Assembly: GCF_903992535.2 (NCBI RefSeq)
Contig: NC_052056.1
Coordinates: forward strand, 90,954,443 to 91,018,442
Source of the DNA: Arvicola amphibius
Taxonomy: Eukaryota > Chordata > Mammalia > Rodentia > Cricetidae
Reading direction: 5' to 3'
Length of the DNA: 64,000 bases
Of the stretch, positions 41,191-52,145 are shown piece by piece (the stretch's first letter is position 1; each line of letters begins with the position of its first letter). The notes under the pieces were generated by a model, which did no database searches, was not told the origin of the DNA, and saw only the letters and a list, made by a program, of their open reading frames with translations. The position numbers were made by a program, and so were the translations under genes.

Positions 41191-41636
41191 TAAAACCCAA
41201 ACAGTTCCTCAGTAACTCTCCTTCCCCTCAAATAACCAGTGATTACCCCAAATCATTTGGTAAGAAGGAGACAGAGCTGAGCTACATAGCTCTGGGACAA
41301 GCAAGAAAATTAACAGTATCTTCTCTCCAACCCTTATTTCTGGTGGTGTGGTTCTTTTTGTCTGTCCCATTGATCTGACGCAGTTGATATGTCTACAAGT
41401 GATGCTTTAAGGAGGAATTCCAAAGACAAGAAGAATATTAATGCTTCTTGGAAGGAAGGACAGGAAATACACTGTGGGAGACCAAAGAAAGTGGAAAGAA
41501 ACGAAGCAGGTCAGAGTTCAGGCAGACATCGTAGAGTGTAGATGAGAAACTATTGCAACAGATGGGTAGATGTTCCCGGGCCCGAGATCTTCAGAAAGCA
41601 TGCCCTTGACAATGTATTAAGAGCACAGAGCTCTAG
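41191..41636. other. No gene or repeat recognised
   Basis: Unique sequence. Confidence 0.55.
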
Positions 41637-41975
41637 CTCGCCCCTTGTTGTTGTGATAAAGCATTTTAGCCAAAAGCAACATAGGGGAGGAAAGGGTTGA
41701 CTTCAATTTCCACGTCATAGTCCATCACTGAAGGAAGTCAGGGTGGGAACTCAGCAAGGACCTTGAAGCAGAAACCACGAAGGAACCTTCTTGCTGGCTC
41801 ACTTGTAGGCTCATGCTTACCTAGTTTTCCTGTACAGCATAGGACCTCCACCCTGAGACAGTGTCACTCATAATTAATAATCAAGACACAAATGTGCACA
41901 CAGGGCAGTAGTCTCTAGATAATTCTTCTTTCAGATGATTCTAGACTGTGTCAAGTTGTTAGTCAAAGCTGAATA
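41637..41975 (-). mobile_element. ERVL-class LTR, antisense
   Basis: gttgttgtgataaagcattt, agccaaaagcaacatagggg, ccatcactgaaggaagtcag, gattctagactgtgtcaagt. Confidence 0.85.
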
Positions 41976-42306
41976 GGACACACAGTAAACAGATAAAATA
42001 ACAAAGGATTGGTTTGCTACCATATTTAGGCTCTGGGAATCTAAGCTTGTGAACACAAGAAAGATCCCTTCTATCAAGTTACTCAGAGGTCTAGCCATTG
42101 ACATTGCAATATGATAGTGTGCTCTACAAATGTGTTGGACCACATTCATGGCTATTCCAGGATGCATGTGGCTATGGGCTGCAGGTTGAAAGGCACAAAG
42201 TTTAGTCTACTGGAGAGATACAAATAGAACAGCACACGCTAGTGTATAATCATAGCACCAGGGTTCACTTTGGGCAAGTTCACTGTGAGCCAACGGAGTC
42301 AACTAA

Positions 42307-42354
<48 letters not shown>

Positions 42355-42455
42355 TAATAAAGAGGACTGGAGAGATGGCTAGGCTCACAACCCAAAATAT
42401 AAGAAATAGTAATAAAGATATAGGTACATAGAAACATACATATACACATATGTGG

Positions 42456-42501
<46 letters not shown>

Positions 42502-42654
42502 TTACTCTTGGAAGGATTGATTCACTGTTGAAGGTACCAACATAAAATGAGGGACTCATTCTCTAAATAGAATAAAATGTCTGTGTGTTTTCTTGATTGG
42601 TCCTATATGGAACAATTTGCCCATATAGATTAGACTATTAGTCTATTTCCTGTC
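41976..42654. repeat. Unassigned sequence with (GA)n and (GATA)n
   Basis: Unique at 41976-42305. (GA)21 at about 42310-42351, a small SINE-like bit (aggactggagagatggctag) at 42362-42382, then (GATA)11-12 at about 42456-42501. Confidence 0.8.
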
Positions 42655-42940
42655 TCTCTGTCTCTGTCTCTCTCTGTATGTATGCATGTGCACATACACA
42701 TATGGAGACATGAAGGACAGAGGTCAAGCTCTAGTGTCTTTTCTCAGTCACCTCCCCACCTTGATTTTTGAGACTGAGTGTCTCATGTATACCTGAGGCT
42801 TACTGACCGCAATAAGCCCCACGCCCCAGCTCGGTAATTGTAAGCATACCCTCCTACAGGCAGATTTTTTTGGAAATGCAACTAGGGTCCTCATGTTAGC
42901 ATAGCAAGCTACTGACTGAGCTGCCTCCCAAGCTCTGGTT
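42655..42940 (-). mobile_element. B4/RSINE1-type SINE, antisense
   Basis: CT/TG-rich tail, tgagactgagtgtctcatgt, gaaatgcaactagggtcctc, gcatagcaagctactgactg. Confidence 0.65.
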
Positions 42941-43869
42941 CCCAACCAATTCTATTTATCTTCCTCAACCTACCTTTCATGACCCCTCCTGCAGCATGCC
43001 CTCTTGATCGGTCATATCAGAACTAGACTATCATCTAGTTATAAGTTCTTCCTGGACAGTAATCATTTAAGAAATTGTTGGAGATTCTATTTATTATTAC
43101 TTTTTTTTCAAATTTTCAGCTTTTGAATTCTGCAAAAATACCTTCAATGAATAATTCGCTGCTGTTTGCAAATGCTAAGCCCTCTCTAGAGAAAAGTGCT
43201 ATATTAATATAAAGAAAAAGGCCCTTTGGTGGGCAGCTTAGTGCCTCTGAGCCTGGGAGGACCAATTAGCTGACAAAATAAATTTCTAGAACAAAAGCTG
43301 ATATGATGAACTGTTACACAGAGGAGTCAAGTCAAAGAAATAATAATCACATGCGATTTAGCCTGGAACAAAAGAGGGAAACCGCCAGGCACCACTAGGG
43401 AGGGAAGGTTCTTGATTTTCATCTTGGTTTTGATGATAGTTTAACCAATGTCTACAAAGAGGAGCGTGGTGTTTTAAGCCACTTCTGTGTGAGGACAAGA
43501 GGCTTGCCATCCCTATGCGTAATTTGGGGGATGTTGTAACGCAGCAGCCCCAGGTTCTCACAGGTAAAACCTCAAGATGGATGAAACGTCTTTTGAAATA
43601 AATGGAAATGATCCAATGATAGCCTGGGAGAGCCCAAAAAGCCAGGGATGTATTGAAACAGAACGGCTTTCCTCGTAGGGGGCTCAGAGCTCGAGATACA
43701 ATATGTGCTATGGTGACTAACCAAATCTCATTCCTTATTGAGAAACTCTTCCCTGAGTCACCACTACATAGTATGCTTGGTTGGAGTGTATACACAGGAC
43801 GAGTCATGTTTCTGGGCCAAGGCCTGGGACTACAGCTGTCTAGACATACATTTCGTTCTTATTTTAAAA
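42941..43869. other. Repeat-poor block; candidate conserved non-coding sequence at 43070-43350
   Basis: No repeat recognised. 43070-43350 is AT-rich with many TAAT-type cores (tgaataattcgctgctgttt, gctatattaatataaagaaa, ccaattagctgacaaaataa). Frames near 43358-43955 show no domain. Confidence 0.4.
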
Positions 43870-44055
43870 ATATTTTTATTTTTATTTCTGTGTCTGTGTG
43901 TGGTCTTTGTGTATCCGTGTACAGGAGCCCTTGGGAACCAGAGCCCTGGCATTGAATACCCTGAAATGTGGAAGTGGGTGCCTGGAAGATCTGAAACATT
44001 GTCTCCCCAGGGACCTACATCCTCCAGCTTGGTCCCACTCCCTACAGGCTCCAAA
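43870..44055 (-). mobile_element. Possible B3-type SINE remnant, antisense
   Basis: atttttatttttatttctgt, gtccgtgtacaggagccctt-like order and aaccagagccctggcattga suggest an eroded antisense SINE. Confidence 0.4.
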
Positions 44056-44062
44056 GGCTTTC

Positions 44063-44124
44063 AAAACAGAGACACGTTCCAGGACAGGCTCCAAAGCCAC
44101 AGAGAAACCCTGTTTCGAAAAACC

Positions 44125-44155
<31 letters not shown>

Positions 44156-44170
44156 AAAAAACAGAGACAC
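44063..44170 (+). mobile_element. 5'-truncated B1 with A30 tail and 13-bp target duplication
   Basis: Only the B1 3' part is present (gttccaggacaggctccaaa, gccacagagaaaccctgttt, cgaaaaacc) at 44076-44157, ending in a long A-tract. The repeat aaaacagagacac at 44063-44075 and 44158-44170 marks both ends, so the truncation happened at insertion. Confidence 0.9.
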
Positions 44171-44339
44171 CTATCAGGAAGTGAGCATTCAAGCCATGAT
44201 ACTGGGAATACTGCAGATGATGTCAGATGCATCTGATAATGTTCCCACTTTGCAGGACGATCAGAGACTTGTAACTTATGACAAAGCCATGTGAATGGGA
44301 AGCAATTAGAGGAGAGTGTGGCAGCGTTAGTATGCATGA
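44171..44339. other. No gene or repeat recognised
   Basis: Short unique stretch. Confidence 0.5.
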
Positions 44340-44620
44340 CTGCTAGTACATGTGTATGTGTGTACGCCCTTGCCACCGTTCTGTGTTAGGCATCTTCGTC
44401 TATTAATGCCATCTTACTTTCTTTGAGATAGGGTGTTTCCTTGACCCTAAAGGTTACCAGCTAGCTAGACTGGACAGACTAAGCACAAGGATCCTCTTGT
44501 TTCCACGACTCCAGTTTTAGGGTTACCCAGGCATGCCGCAACCTGCATGTCTAAGGTGGTGGCTCTTAGGGGGATCATGCCAAGGCCTTCATCTGATGGA
44601 TCCTTGCCAGTTCCTAATTC
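44340..44620 (-). mobile_element. B4/RSINE1-type SINE, antisense (diverged)
   Basis: catgtgtatgtgtgtacgcc, ctttgagatagggtgtttcc, ccagttttagggttacccag, tagggggatcatgccaaggc. Confidence 0.6.
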
Positions 44621-44714
44621 TCCTTCCAGCTGCAAATGAACCAGGTGTGTCATTTCCTCTTTCTCCATGAAGCTGTTCCCTAGTCACATGTTACTCTCCA
44701 GGTGAGAACTTAAC

Positions 44715-44942
44715 TTCTGGCGTGTGTGTTCATGTGTCGGTGGGTACGTATGCCAGTACATGTGGTGGGCAGTGGACGTCCTCGGGCATCACTTCTCAGG
44801 TGCTGTCCATGTTCTCTTTGAAGCAGGGTCTTGTATGGAGCTTATCAAGTAGACGGGGCTAGCGGCCAATCAATTTGTGGAGTCCTCCCGTCTCCACCGC
44901 CCAGCCTCTGGAGTTACAAGCACATGCCCAGCTTTCTGTCTG

Positions 44943-45004
<62 letters not shown>

Positions 45005-45023
45005 TTCCTTCCTTCCTTCCTTC

Positions 45024-45069
<46 letters not shown>

Positions 45070-45134
45070 CAGAACCAATACATGAAGTCAGGCCCTCCTA
45101 TCACTTTACCACCTGAGCCATCTCCCCAGCCCGA
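44715..45134 (-). mobile_element. B4/RSINE1-type SINE, antisense, with long microsatellite in its linker
   Basis: TG tail, acttctcaggtgctgtccat, tatcaagtagacggggctag, gttacaagcacatgcccagc, then the microsatellite, then the tRNA-like end tttaccacctgagccatctc. Confidence 0.85.
44943..45069. repeat. (TTTC)n-(TTCC)n-(TTTC)n
   Basis: About 15 TTTC, 6 TTCC and 11 TTTC units. All three frames are open, giving artefact S/F/L-rich reading frames. Confidence 0.97.
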
Positions 45135-45207
45135 ACCTTACCATCATGTGAAAATTATTTGTATTTTCTTTAGTTAATCATTTTAAATGTAAAGATTATA
45201 AAAGCAG

Positions 45208-45425
45208 TTAGTGGTAGGGCACCTGCACAGAATCCCCCAGCAAGGAGCTGAGGGCGTGGTCTGGTAGTAGGGTTCTTGCTTAGGATCCTCCAGTGATGGG
45301 ATGGAGCCTTGGATCCAGTGGTAGAGTGCCTACCTAGAATCTTCCAGTGACAAGCTAGGGGGCATGACTCAGTGGTAGAGCATCTGCCTAGAATTCTTCA
45401 GTGAGGGACTGGGGGCATGTCTTAC
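45208..45425 (+). repeat. 52-bp ID-derived tandem array, locus A7 (diverged)
   Basis: Four to five degraded units (gtggtagggcacctgcacag, atccagtggtagagtgccta, catgactcagtggtagagca). Same orientation as A8, 500 bp away. Confidence 0.88.
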
Positions 45426-45486
45426 TGGTAATGGGCTGCAAAAACACAAAGAAACAAAAAATAGTTCATGGTCTAAGACACAGACA

Positions 45487-45487
<1 letters not shown>

Positions 45488-45519
<32 letters not shown>
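45488..45519. repeat. (CA)16
   Basis: Pure CA dinucleotides. Confidence 0.97.
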
Positions 45520-45523
<4 letters not shown>

Positions 45524-45524
45524 T

Positions 45525-45640
45525 TTTAAGAAGTGATTTTTGTTCATAGCTCATACAGGTCTTGAATATATAGACTTCACATTCCTTTTGCCTCAGCCTT
45601 CCACGTGCCAGGATTATAGGTATGCATGTCCACATGCATC
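45525..45640 (-). mobile_element. B1 fragment, antisense
   Basis: agctcatacaggtcttgaat, tgcctcagccttccacgtgc, caggattataggtatgcatg. Confidence 0.55.
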
Positions 45641-45914
45641 ATGACATCACCTAACAAACAGCCTTCTCAATGCCTGTCATGTGCACTGCAGTACAGTGGC
45701 TACAAACATGAGACCAGTGCCAGAGAAATTTGACATTGGGCATTGTACCTAACATTAATTAGATGTTTGGTTGGCCCCAGGCAGCTCATCTAATGTCTCT
45801 GCATCTTGTGATGCTCTACTTATTTTAAACACAAACTTCCGTAGTATGATGGTATGGATGACTTTCTCTGGGTGAGGAGAATTTAGTGAATGTACATTAA
45901 GTGTAAAGTACAGT

Positions 45915-46245
45915 CCTTGGGGATGGAGGTGTGCCTGCCTAGAATCCCCCAGTGAGGGACTGGGGTGTGGCTCAGTGGGAGAGCACCTGCCTAGAATTCC
46001 CCAGTGAGGGGCTGGGGTGTGGCTCAGTAGGAGAGCACCTGCCTAGAATCCCCCAGTGAGGGGCTGAAGTGTGGCTCAGTGGTAGAGCACCTGCCTAGAA
46101 TCCCCCAGTGAGGAGCTGGGGTGTGGTTCAGTGGTAGAGCCCCTGCCTAGAATTCCCCAGTGAGGGGCTGGGGTGTGGCTCAGTGGTAGAGCGCTGCCTA
46201 GAATCCCCCAGTGAGGGGCTGGGGCATGGTGCACATGCAGTGAAA
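45915..46245 (+). repeat. 52-bp ID-derived tandem array, locus A8
   Basis: Six or more units. It mixes the variant gagcacctgcctag with the variant gagcccctgcctag, and aattcccc with aatccccc, so units within one array differ. No B-box unit at the end. Confidence 0.95.
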
Positions 46246-46558
46246 GTTTATATAATTTTTTTTAAGACAGAGGTCATGTACTACATGATGTTTTAGAAAC
46301 CCTTTCTACTTAATAATATAGTAAGTATATTACATATTATCTCTTTCTTAAGAACTGTAATTTAGAATCTGCATAATTTTTCTAAAATCAAATTCTCGCC
46401 TGTAGTATACTTGGAGTGCTATTGACGAGATTCTGACTTGAAAGTGCCAATATGTGGGTGTATCAACATATTTATGTTGGTTATGGGGTGTGTTATGTTG
46501 AAAAAATCTGTTTCATTACATGAAGCATCTAGAGTTAATGAACATGATTTTTGAAAAA
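46246..46558. other. No gene or repeat recognised
   Basis: AT-rich unique sequence. Confidence 0.55.
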
Positions 46559-46610
46559 AGGACTGGGATCATGGATCAGTGGTAGAGGCCTCAGTAGACT
46601 CCCCCAGATT
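46559..46610 (+). repeat. Single ID-derived unit
   Basis: ggactgggatcatggatcag, tggtagaggcctcagtagac, tcccccag: one isolated, diverged unit of the array family. Confidence 0.6.
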
Positions 46611-46767
46611 GAGACCATGGCTACCAAATGATCCAGATAAATTTCCATGGGTAAACATTGATACCCCATAGCTCATTCAGTATGTTGATTGCCCTAACCT
46701 TCCGCAGAATGGCAGAAAATCCACATAAATTGCTTCCATTTTTTGTGTTATTGTCAAGATATGCTAT

Positions 46768-46892
46768 TTCTTTTTTCCTTTTTCTTAAGGCAGGGTCTCC
46801 CTATTGTTGCCCAGGCTAGACTGAAATTTCCCATTCTCCTATCTCACCTTCCCGAGTGCTGGGATTACAGGCATGTAGCACCAAACATGGCC
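46768..46892 (-). mobile_element. B1 SINE, antisense (old)
   Basis: cttaaggcagggtctcccta, ttgttgcccaggctagactg, gagtgctgggattacaggca. Confidence 0.75.
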
Positions 46893-46947
46893 CAAGATAT
46901 GCTTATTTTATAGACTCATAGATTTCAATCGAAAACAATGCGTAGAG

Positions 46948-47099
46948 CCCAGTGGTGGTGATGCACACCTTTAATCCCAGCACTTGGGAGGCAGAGGCAG
47001 GCGGATCTCTGTGAGTTCCAGACCAGTCTGGTCTACCAACTGAGTTCCAGGATGGCCAGTACTGTTACACAGAGAAGCCCTGACTTGAAAAACCAAAAT
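46948..47099 (+). mobile_element. B1 SINE, full length
   Basis: ccagtggtggtgatgcacac, tttaatcccagcacttggga, ggcggatctctgtgagttcc, gagaagccctgacttgaaaa. Confidence 0.92.
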
Positions 47100-47429
47100 A
47101 GAGAGATCCCTTCCTGTAGAAGCTCACAAAAGAGATAGGTATTAATTCTGGACCCTTAAGATGTTTGTCAACCTGTGCATAGAAGCCCCTCGTTGCATCT
47201 TCTGATGATGCCACATTATATTAAAAGTGCCTATCACCTCTGGGCTGGGTCTTGGTGGGTTTACTGCCTATCTCTACTTTATCCAGCCACCAGAGGAAAC
47301 AGAAACAGTATAGTTTATGCCTCATATTCTGGTGTTTGCACTGACTCCATTTCTTGGAATTCTTATAACAGGCAAGTTTCCACTTAGTGGCTGATGTAAC
47401 TGCTGTGCTGGGAATTGATTTTCCTTTGC
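47100..47429. other. No gene or repeat recognised
   Basis: Unique sequence; short frames only. Confidence 0.55.
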
Positions 47430-47571
47430 CTTTTATTGAGACAGGTCTTATGCAGTCTAGGCTGGCTTCCAAATTCCTATGTAGCCTACTATAACCTTGA
47501 ACTTTTGATCCTCCTGCCTCTGCATCCGAAGAGCTGGGATGATGGGTGTCCATGCCACTATGCCCGGCCTT
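47430..47571 (-). mobile_element. B1 SINE, antisense
   Basis: tattgagacaggtcttatgc, cttttgatcctcctgcctct, gagctgggatgatgggtgtc, cactatgcccggcct. Confidence 0.8.
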
Positions 47572-48095
47572 TGTGTGATGGGTTGAAAGGAGGCCCCCAG
47601 CCATTTCCTGTCCATTCCTCTCTTGCCACGACCACGAGGCGCTTCAGAATTTTCATCCCTCTTATGTTTGTGTTTTCCAAATTAGCAGTTTGCTCTTGTG
47701 TGTTGACCTTTTTAATATTCTGTATTTTGATTGGTTGTTCTTACCACTCTCTCTTGTTTTCAACCTGCTTTAACCCCCAGGGAAGAGGTGAAACAGCTAT
47801 CCAATAAAAACACAAAATACTGAAAAGGTCAAAACACACCATTACAATAAATTACCATAACTCAAACAGGGGAAGCGGGCATTAAGATTCCGATAGGGCC
47901 GAGGATGGAGATTGGCAGGAGAGTTGAAAATGGCACCTCATGAATGCATTTGGATGTCAGAGTTCACCCAGAACAGGCTCAACATTCTAAATCACAGGCA
48001 GAACATTGTCTTGTGAACTTCTCACATCTTTGGTTGCAGTACAGAAATGCCATACTGAAAAGAGACTGCTTTCGCTGTTTTACTTCTGTCCCCAG

Positions 48096-48129
<34 letters not shown>

Positions 48130-48299
48130 CAAGTTTCTGTTGGGGGAAGAAAGGACAAATACAGTGTCTGCCAGATAAAGGCCTACAATCTGAGGCAGCG
48201 AGCACTCCATCGGGAACTGGGAGACTTTAGGTCTACAGATCTCTGCTGTTAGCTCAGTGAGGTTTATGCAAATTGCTCATTATGCCCCACCCCTATTTG
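47572..48299. other. Unassigned, with (TG)16
   Basis: Unique sequence. (TG)n at 48097-48128. An aataaa string at 47803-47808 has no gene to serve. Confidence 0.5.
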
Positions 48300-48366
48300 C
48301 CTGCTTTGGGGATGGAATCTTGCACACAGTAGGCAGGTCCTCTACCAGTGAGCCTTGGCCCAGCTC
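48300..48366 (-). mobile_element. Monomeric ID-like unit, antisense
   Basis: gctttggggatggaatcttg, cacacagtaggcaggtcctc, taccagtgagccttggccca: one full-type ID-like copy retaining the longer middle. Confidence 0.65.
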
Positions 48367-49333
48367 CTCCTCCTGAGCTCCGGTGAATGCTTTACTTCCC
48401 AGTGACACCTTCAGTCCATTACTTATCAGTCTTACCATTGTCCCATCAACACACCAAAGTCACTTTTCATAGCACACAGGATATTGGAGCTTTTCAAAAT
48501 CACCAGACTTGGCCTCTGCCATGTTGTGAATATTATACATTGTGACCTCTTCTCTTCCCGTTGTGTCCTATGATCGGGCACGTTTCTGATCCTCTCTGGG
48601 TCCTGGCAGCCATCATTTTCTCTGGGTCTAGAAGAAACCTGGTGGCGTGGTATATGATTTGGGGAACGGCCATGGAGCTCCCCTCCTCCCTTCACCCCAT
48701 GTGGAAAGTTGAAATGAAACGAATCAAATCTCCAGCCTGGAAGGCCATTTCATATCAGGGAGATCAATAAGAACTCCATTTTCCCAGAGACACGGCAAGT
48801 TGACAGAGCTGGTAGCTACGGACAGCTGGGCTGCCAAGAGCTGTGTCCGGCTCAGCCCTCCTGCCTGTCACCCAGTTATGATGACAGACACCCCCGCCTT
48901 CCCAAACAGCAGGGCAGAGTGCATTATCAAAGCACCCTCATAAGGGATGGGTGACTTCAGGGGACAGGGAACTCCTGCTCATGGGCAGCCACAATCTAGT
49001 TGTGTCTTGCTTGAACAAACTATCTCTTAAGTGGTAACGTGAAGAGAGCTGTGTTAATCTACTGAATCGTAAACCTTCCCCACAGCGTGACACCGCCATT
49101 CACACAGATACTAATCTGCAGCCACACCGTCACTCCGGGTTTTGACACAGACGCTTAGAATTGCCAACAGAAAATCGTATTTGACATTTAATTCCAATCA
49201 TGCAGAGCCTTTCATTGAAAGCGCTGTCACTTTACCTTTATTTGGGAGACAATATACTCGTGTCTTCTCATAATTTTTTTTCCCCTTGGAGGCGGGAGTG
49301 AGGAGAGGAGAATGGAAGAAAAATTGAACTTTC
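48367..49333. other. Repeat-poor block; candidate conserved non-coding sequence
   Basis: No repeat recognised over about 950 bp. 49020-49270 contains gctgtgttaatctactgaat, gacatttaattccaatcatg, tgaaagcgctgtcactttac with intact CpGs, unlike the eroded repeats around it. Confidence 0.45.
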
Positions 49334-49580
49334 GGGGCTGCAGAGAAGGCTCAGCAGTTAGGAGCTTTTCCTACTCAGGCAGAGGACCAGAGATTGGTTC
49401 CCAGCACTCACACAAGACAGCTTACAACTGTCTGTAACTCCAGCTCCAGAGGATTTGGCGCCATTTCTGGCCTCCATGGGCATCTGTAAACTTGTGCACA
49501 CCTGTGTGCACTTGCATGCATGCACACACACACACACACACACATGCATGTGCACACACACACATAAATAAAATAAATCT
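49334..49580 (+). mobile_element. B3-type SINE with CA-rich tail
   Basis: ggctgcagagaaggctcagc, agagattggttcccagcact, gtaactccagctccagagga, cacataaataaaataaatct. Confidence 0.9.
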
Positions 49581-49849
49581 TTTGACAAAGAAAGAAAAAT
49601 CAAACGTTGAAGCAATGCTCAGATGCCCGCGATAGCCCACAGCTGTTGTTGATCTGTGGTTTCTGCTGTTCTCTCGGACTGGTTGCATCCTAGTATAGCT
49701 CCATCACTGTATGCAGATTTATGTATTATTGTGTTCATATTAGGCCTCATTGTATGGAATAGGCACCCATTGTGTGTGGATTAGACATTCATTCACGTTG
49801 AAAGGGGTGTTGATGGGAGACAGGGTGATGTGGATCAATGGGTACAGCC
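49581..49849. other. No gene or repeat recognised
   Basis: Unique sequence. 49725-49790 repeats a short ttgtgtg/ttcat pattern loosely. Confidence 0.5.
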
Positions 49850-50245
49850 TTAGTTTCCTGTTGCTGTGGTAAAACACTCTCGCCAACAGCAATTTAGGGG
49901 AGAAAGGGTTTATTTTTAGCTAACAATTCCTGAGCTACAGGTTAGAGTCCATCATAGCAGGGAAATCCCATTGGCAGGAGCTAGACTCCAGCTGCTAGAG
50001 GAACTGATGTCATTGCATCTGCACTTGGGAGAGCAATAGGTGCATGCAAGCTAATACTCAGTGTGTTCTCTTTTTCCCGTGAAACTGTGTTGTCCACTTG
50101 ATGCAAGCTCTTCCTAGGACATTAATGTAATCAAGGCAGCCGTGCACAGACGTGGCCACAGGCTAACCCATCCAGACAGTCCCTCATTGATATTCTCCTT
50201 CCAGGTGACTCTAGATTGTGTCAAGTTGACCACAGGTGCAAAATT
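49850..50245 (-). mobile_element. ERVL-class LTR, antisense, near full length
   Basis: ttagtttcctgttgctgtgg, caacagcaatttaggggaga, ggttagagtccatcatagca, gtgactctagattgtgtcaa, gttgaccacag. Confidence 0.85.
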
Positions 50246-50332
50246 TCAGATCAATAGGAGATCCAGTTTAACTCCATAGTGTGAATGACTATTGCTATTA
50301 GTAACATATTGACATATATCAAAATAGCTATA

Positions 50333-50632
50333 GGATGTGCATGTTTATTTTTGTTTATATGTTTTCAATATGCATATAGTGGGCAGAGGACAATTGTTGG
50401 TCTTCTGGACAATTTCACCTTTTATTTGAGCCTAGATCCCTTATGTGCTGGGAAACTTAACTACCTAGGCATGGCTAGCCAGGCAGCATGCTTTTAGAGA
50501 CCCAACTATCTTTCTTCCCATTTGCAATCTTATTATTGGCTGGCCTTTTACATGGGTTCTGGGGGTCCAAACTCAACTCCTTATGCTTATGAGGCAATAA
50601 TTTAACAACTGAGCGATCTCCCTAGACCCTCA
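50333..50632 (-). mobile_element. B4/RSINE1-type SINE, antisense (diverged)
   Basis: gcatatagtgggcagaggac, tacatgggttctgggggtcc, aatttaacaactgagcgatc, tccctagaccc. Confidence 0.65.
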
Positions 50633-50927
50633 AAATAGCTAAAAGATTTAAATGCTTTCATCATGAAGAAATGATAAGCATTCAAAGTCCACATGCTAAT
50701 TAGCCTGATTTGTTCATTCCACAATGTGTACTGATGTATATAATCAATAAATCAATGTATACTGATTATATAAGGATTGAATATGACACATATAATATAC
50801 TGAAACAGCACTTTTTACTTAATAAATCTAGTTACGATCTGTTTATTAAAAGTAAGATTTAAAGGCCCGGGAATCAGTGCTTAAAAATGCTTTGATGCTC
50901 TGGCCCTGTCCTGCTTCCATAAATATC
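50633..50927. other. No gene recognised
   Basis: AT-rich unique sequence. 50865-50900 has weak likeness to a B4 head. Confidence 0.45.
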
Positions 50928-52145
50928 CCTAGATTTTTGACAAAGAAGCAAAAAATATCAAATGGAAAAAAGAAAGCATATTGAACAAATGGTGCTGGCA
51001 TAACTGGATATCAACATGTAGAAGAATGAAAATAGATAAATATCCATCACTATGCACAAAACTCAATTCCAAATGGATCAAAGACCTCAACATAAAACCA
51101 GCCATACTGAACCTCATAGAAGAGAAAGTGGGAAGTACACTTGAACACATTGGCACAGGAGACAACTTCCTAAATATAACCCCAGTAGCACAGACACTGA
51201 GAGAAACAATTAGTAAATGGGACCTCCTGAAACTGAAAAGCTTTTGTAAAGCAAAGGACATGGTCAACAAGATAAAATGACAGCCTACAGAATAGGAAAG
51301 GATCTTCACCAACCCCACATCAGACAGAGGTCTGATCTACAAAATATACAAAGAACTCAAGAAATTGGTCATCAAAAGAACAAATAATTCAATAAAAAAT
51401 GGAGAACAGACCTAAACAGAGAACTCTCAACAGAGGAATTTAAAATGGCTGAAAGATACTTAAGGAAATACTCAACATCCTTAGTCATTAGAGAAATGCA
51501 AATCAAAACAACTTCTGCATTCCTGGTGGGAGTGCAAGCTGGTATAGCTCCTTTGGATGTCAGTGTGGCGTTTTCTCAGAAAATTAGGAAACAACCTTCC
51601 TCAAGACCCAGTAATACCACTTTTGGATATATATCCAAAGGATGCTCAACTGTGCCACAAGGACATGTGATCAACTATGTTCATAGCAGCATTGTTTGTC
51701 ATAGCCAGAACCTGGAAACAACCTCAATGCCCCTCGACCGAAGAATAGATAATGAAAATGTGGTACATTTACACAATGGAGTACTACACAGCAGAAAAAA
51801 TAATGACATCTTGAAATTTACAGGCAAATGGATGGCGCTTGAAAACACCATACTGAGTGAGGTAACCCAGACCCAGAAAGACAATTATCACATGTACTCA
51901 CTCATAAGTGTTTTTTTAAACATAAAGCAAAGAAAACCAGCCTACAAATCACAATCCCAGAGAACCTAGACAATAATGAGGCCCCTAAGAGAGACATACA
52001 TGGATCTAATCTACATGGGAAGTAGAAAAAGACGAGATCTGCGTAAACTGGGAGCATGGGGACCTTGGGAGAGGGTTGAAGGGGAGGGGAGAGGCATGGA
52101 AGGGAGCAGAGAAAAATGTAGAGCTCAATAAAAATCAATTAAAAA
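50928..52145 (+). mobile_element. L1 (Lx-type) 3' end, sense strand, 5'-truncated
   Basis: ORF2 C-terminal region, then 3'UTR landmarks (aaatgcaaatcaaaacaact, ttctcagaaaattaggaaac, caatggagtactacacagca, gagtgaggtaacccagaccc, acatgtactcactcataagt), and an end with gctcaataaaaatcaattaa plus A6. An internal deletion seems to lie near 51512-51516, where aaaacaacttc meets tgcattcctggtggg. Confidence 0.93.
50941..51297 (+). pseudogene. L1 ORF2 C-terminal remnant
   Basis: The frame from 50981 to 51280 encodes residues typical of the distal part of L1 ORF2p (KLNSKWIKDLNIKPA, NKWCWHNW upstream, KLKSFCKAKDMVNK near the end). It stops at 51278-51280, and the sequence after it continues in a broken reading frame. 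Endonuclease and reverse transcriptase domains are absent, so it is a dead remnant. Confidence 0.9.

Noticed and set aside
44831..45177. Open frames of 79-100 codons rich in S, F and L
   Set aside because: All come from a tetranucleotide microsatellite open in every frame.
47803..47808. Gene poly(A) signal aataaa
   Set aside because: No exon or open frame leads to it; the hexamer is common by chance in AT-rich sequence.
51445..51969. 174-codon plus-strand frame
   Set aside because: It lies in the L1 3'UTR after ORF2, in a region with a likely deletion, and is not a host gene.
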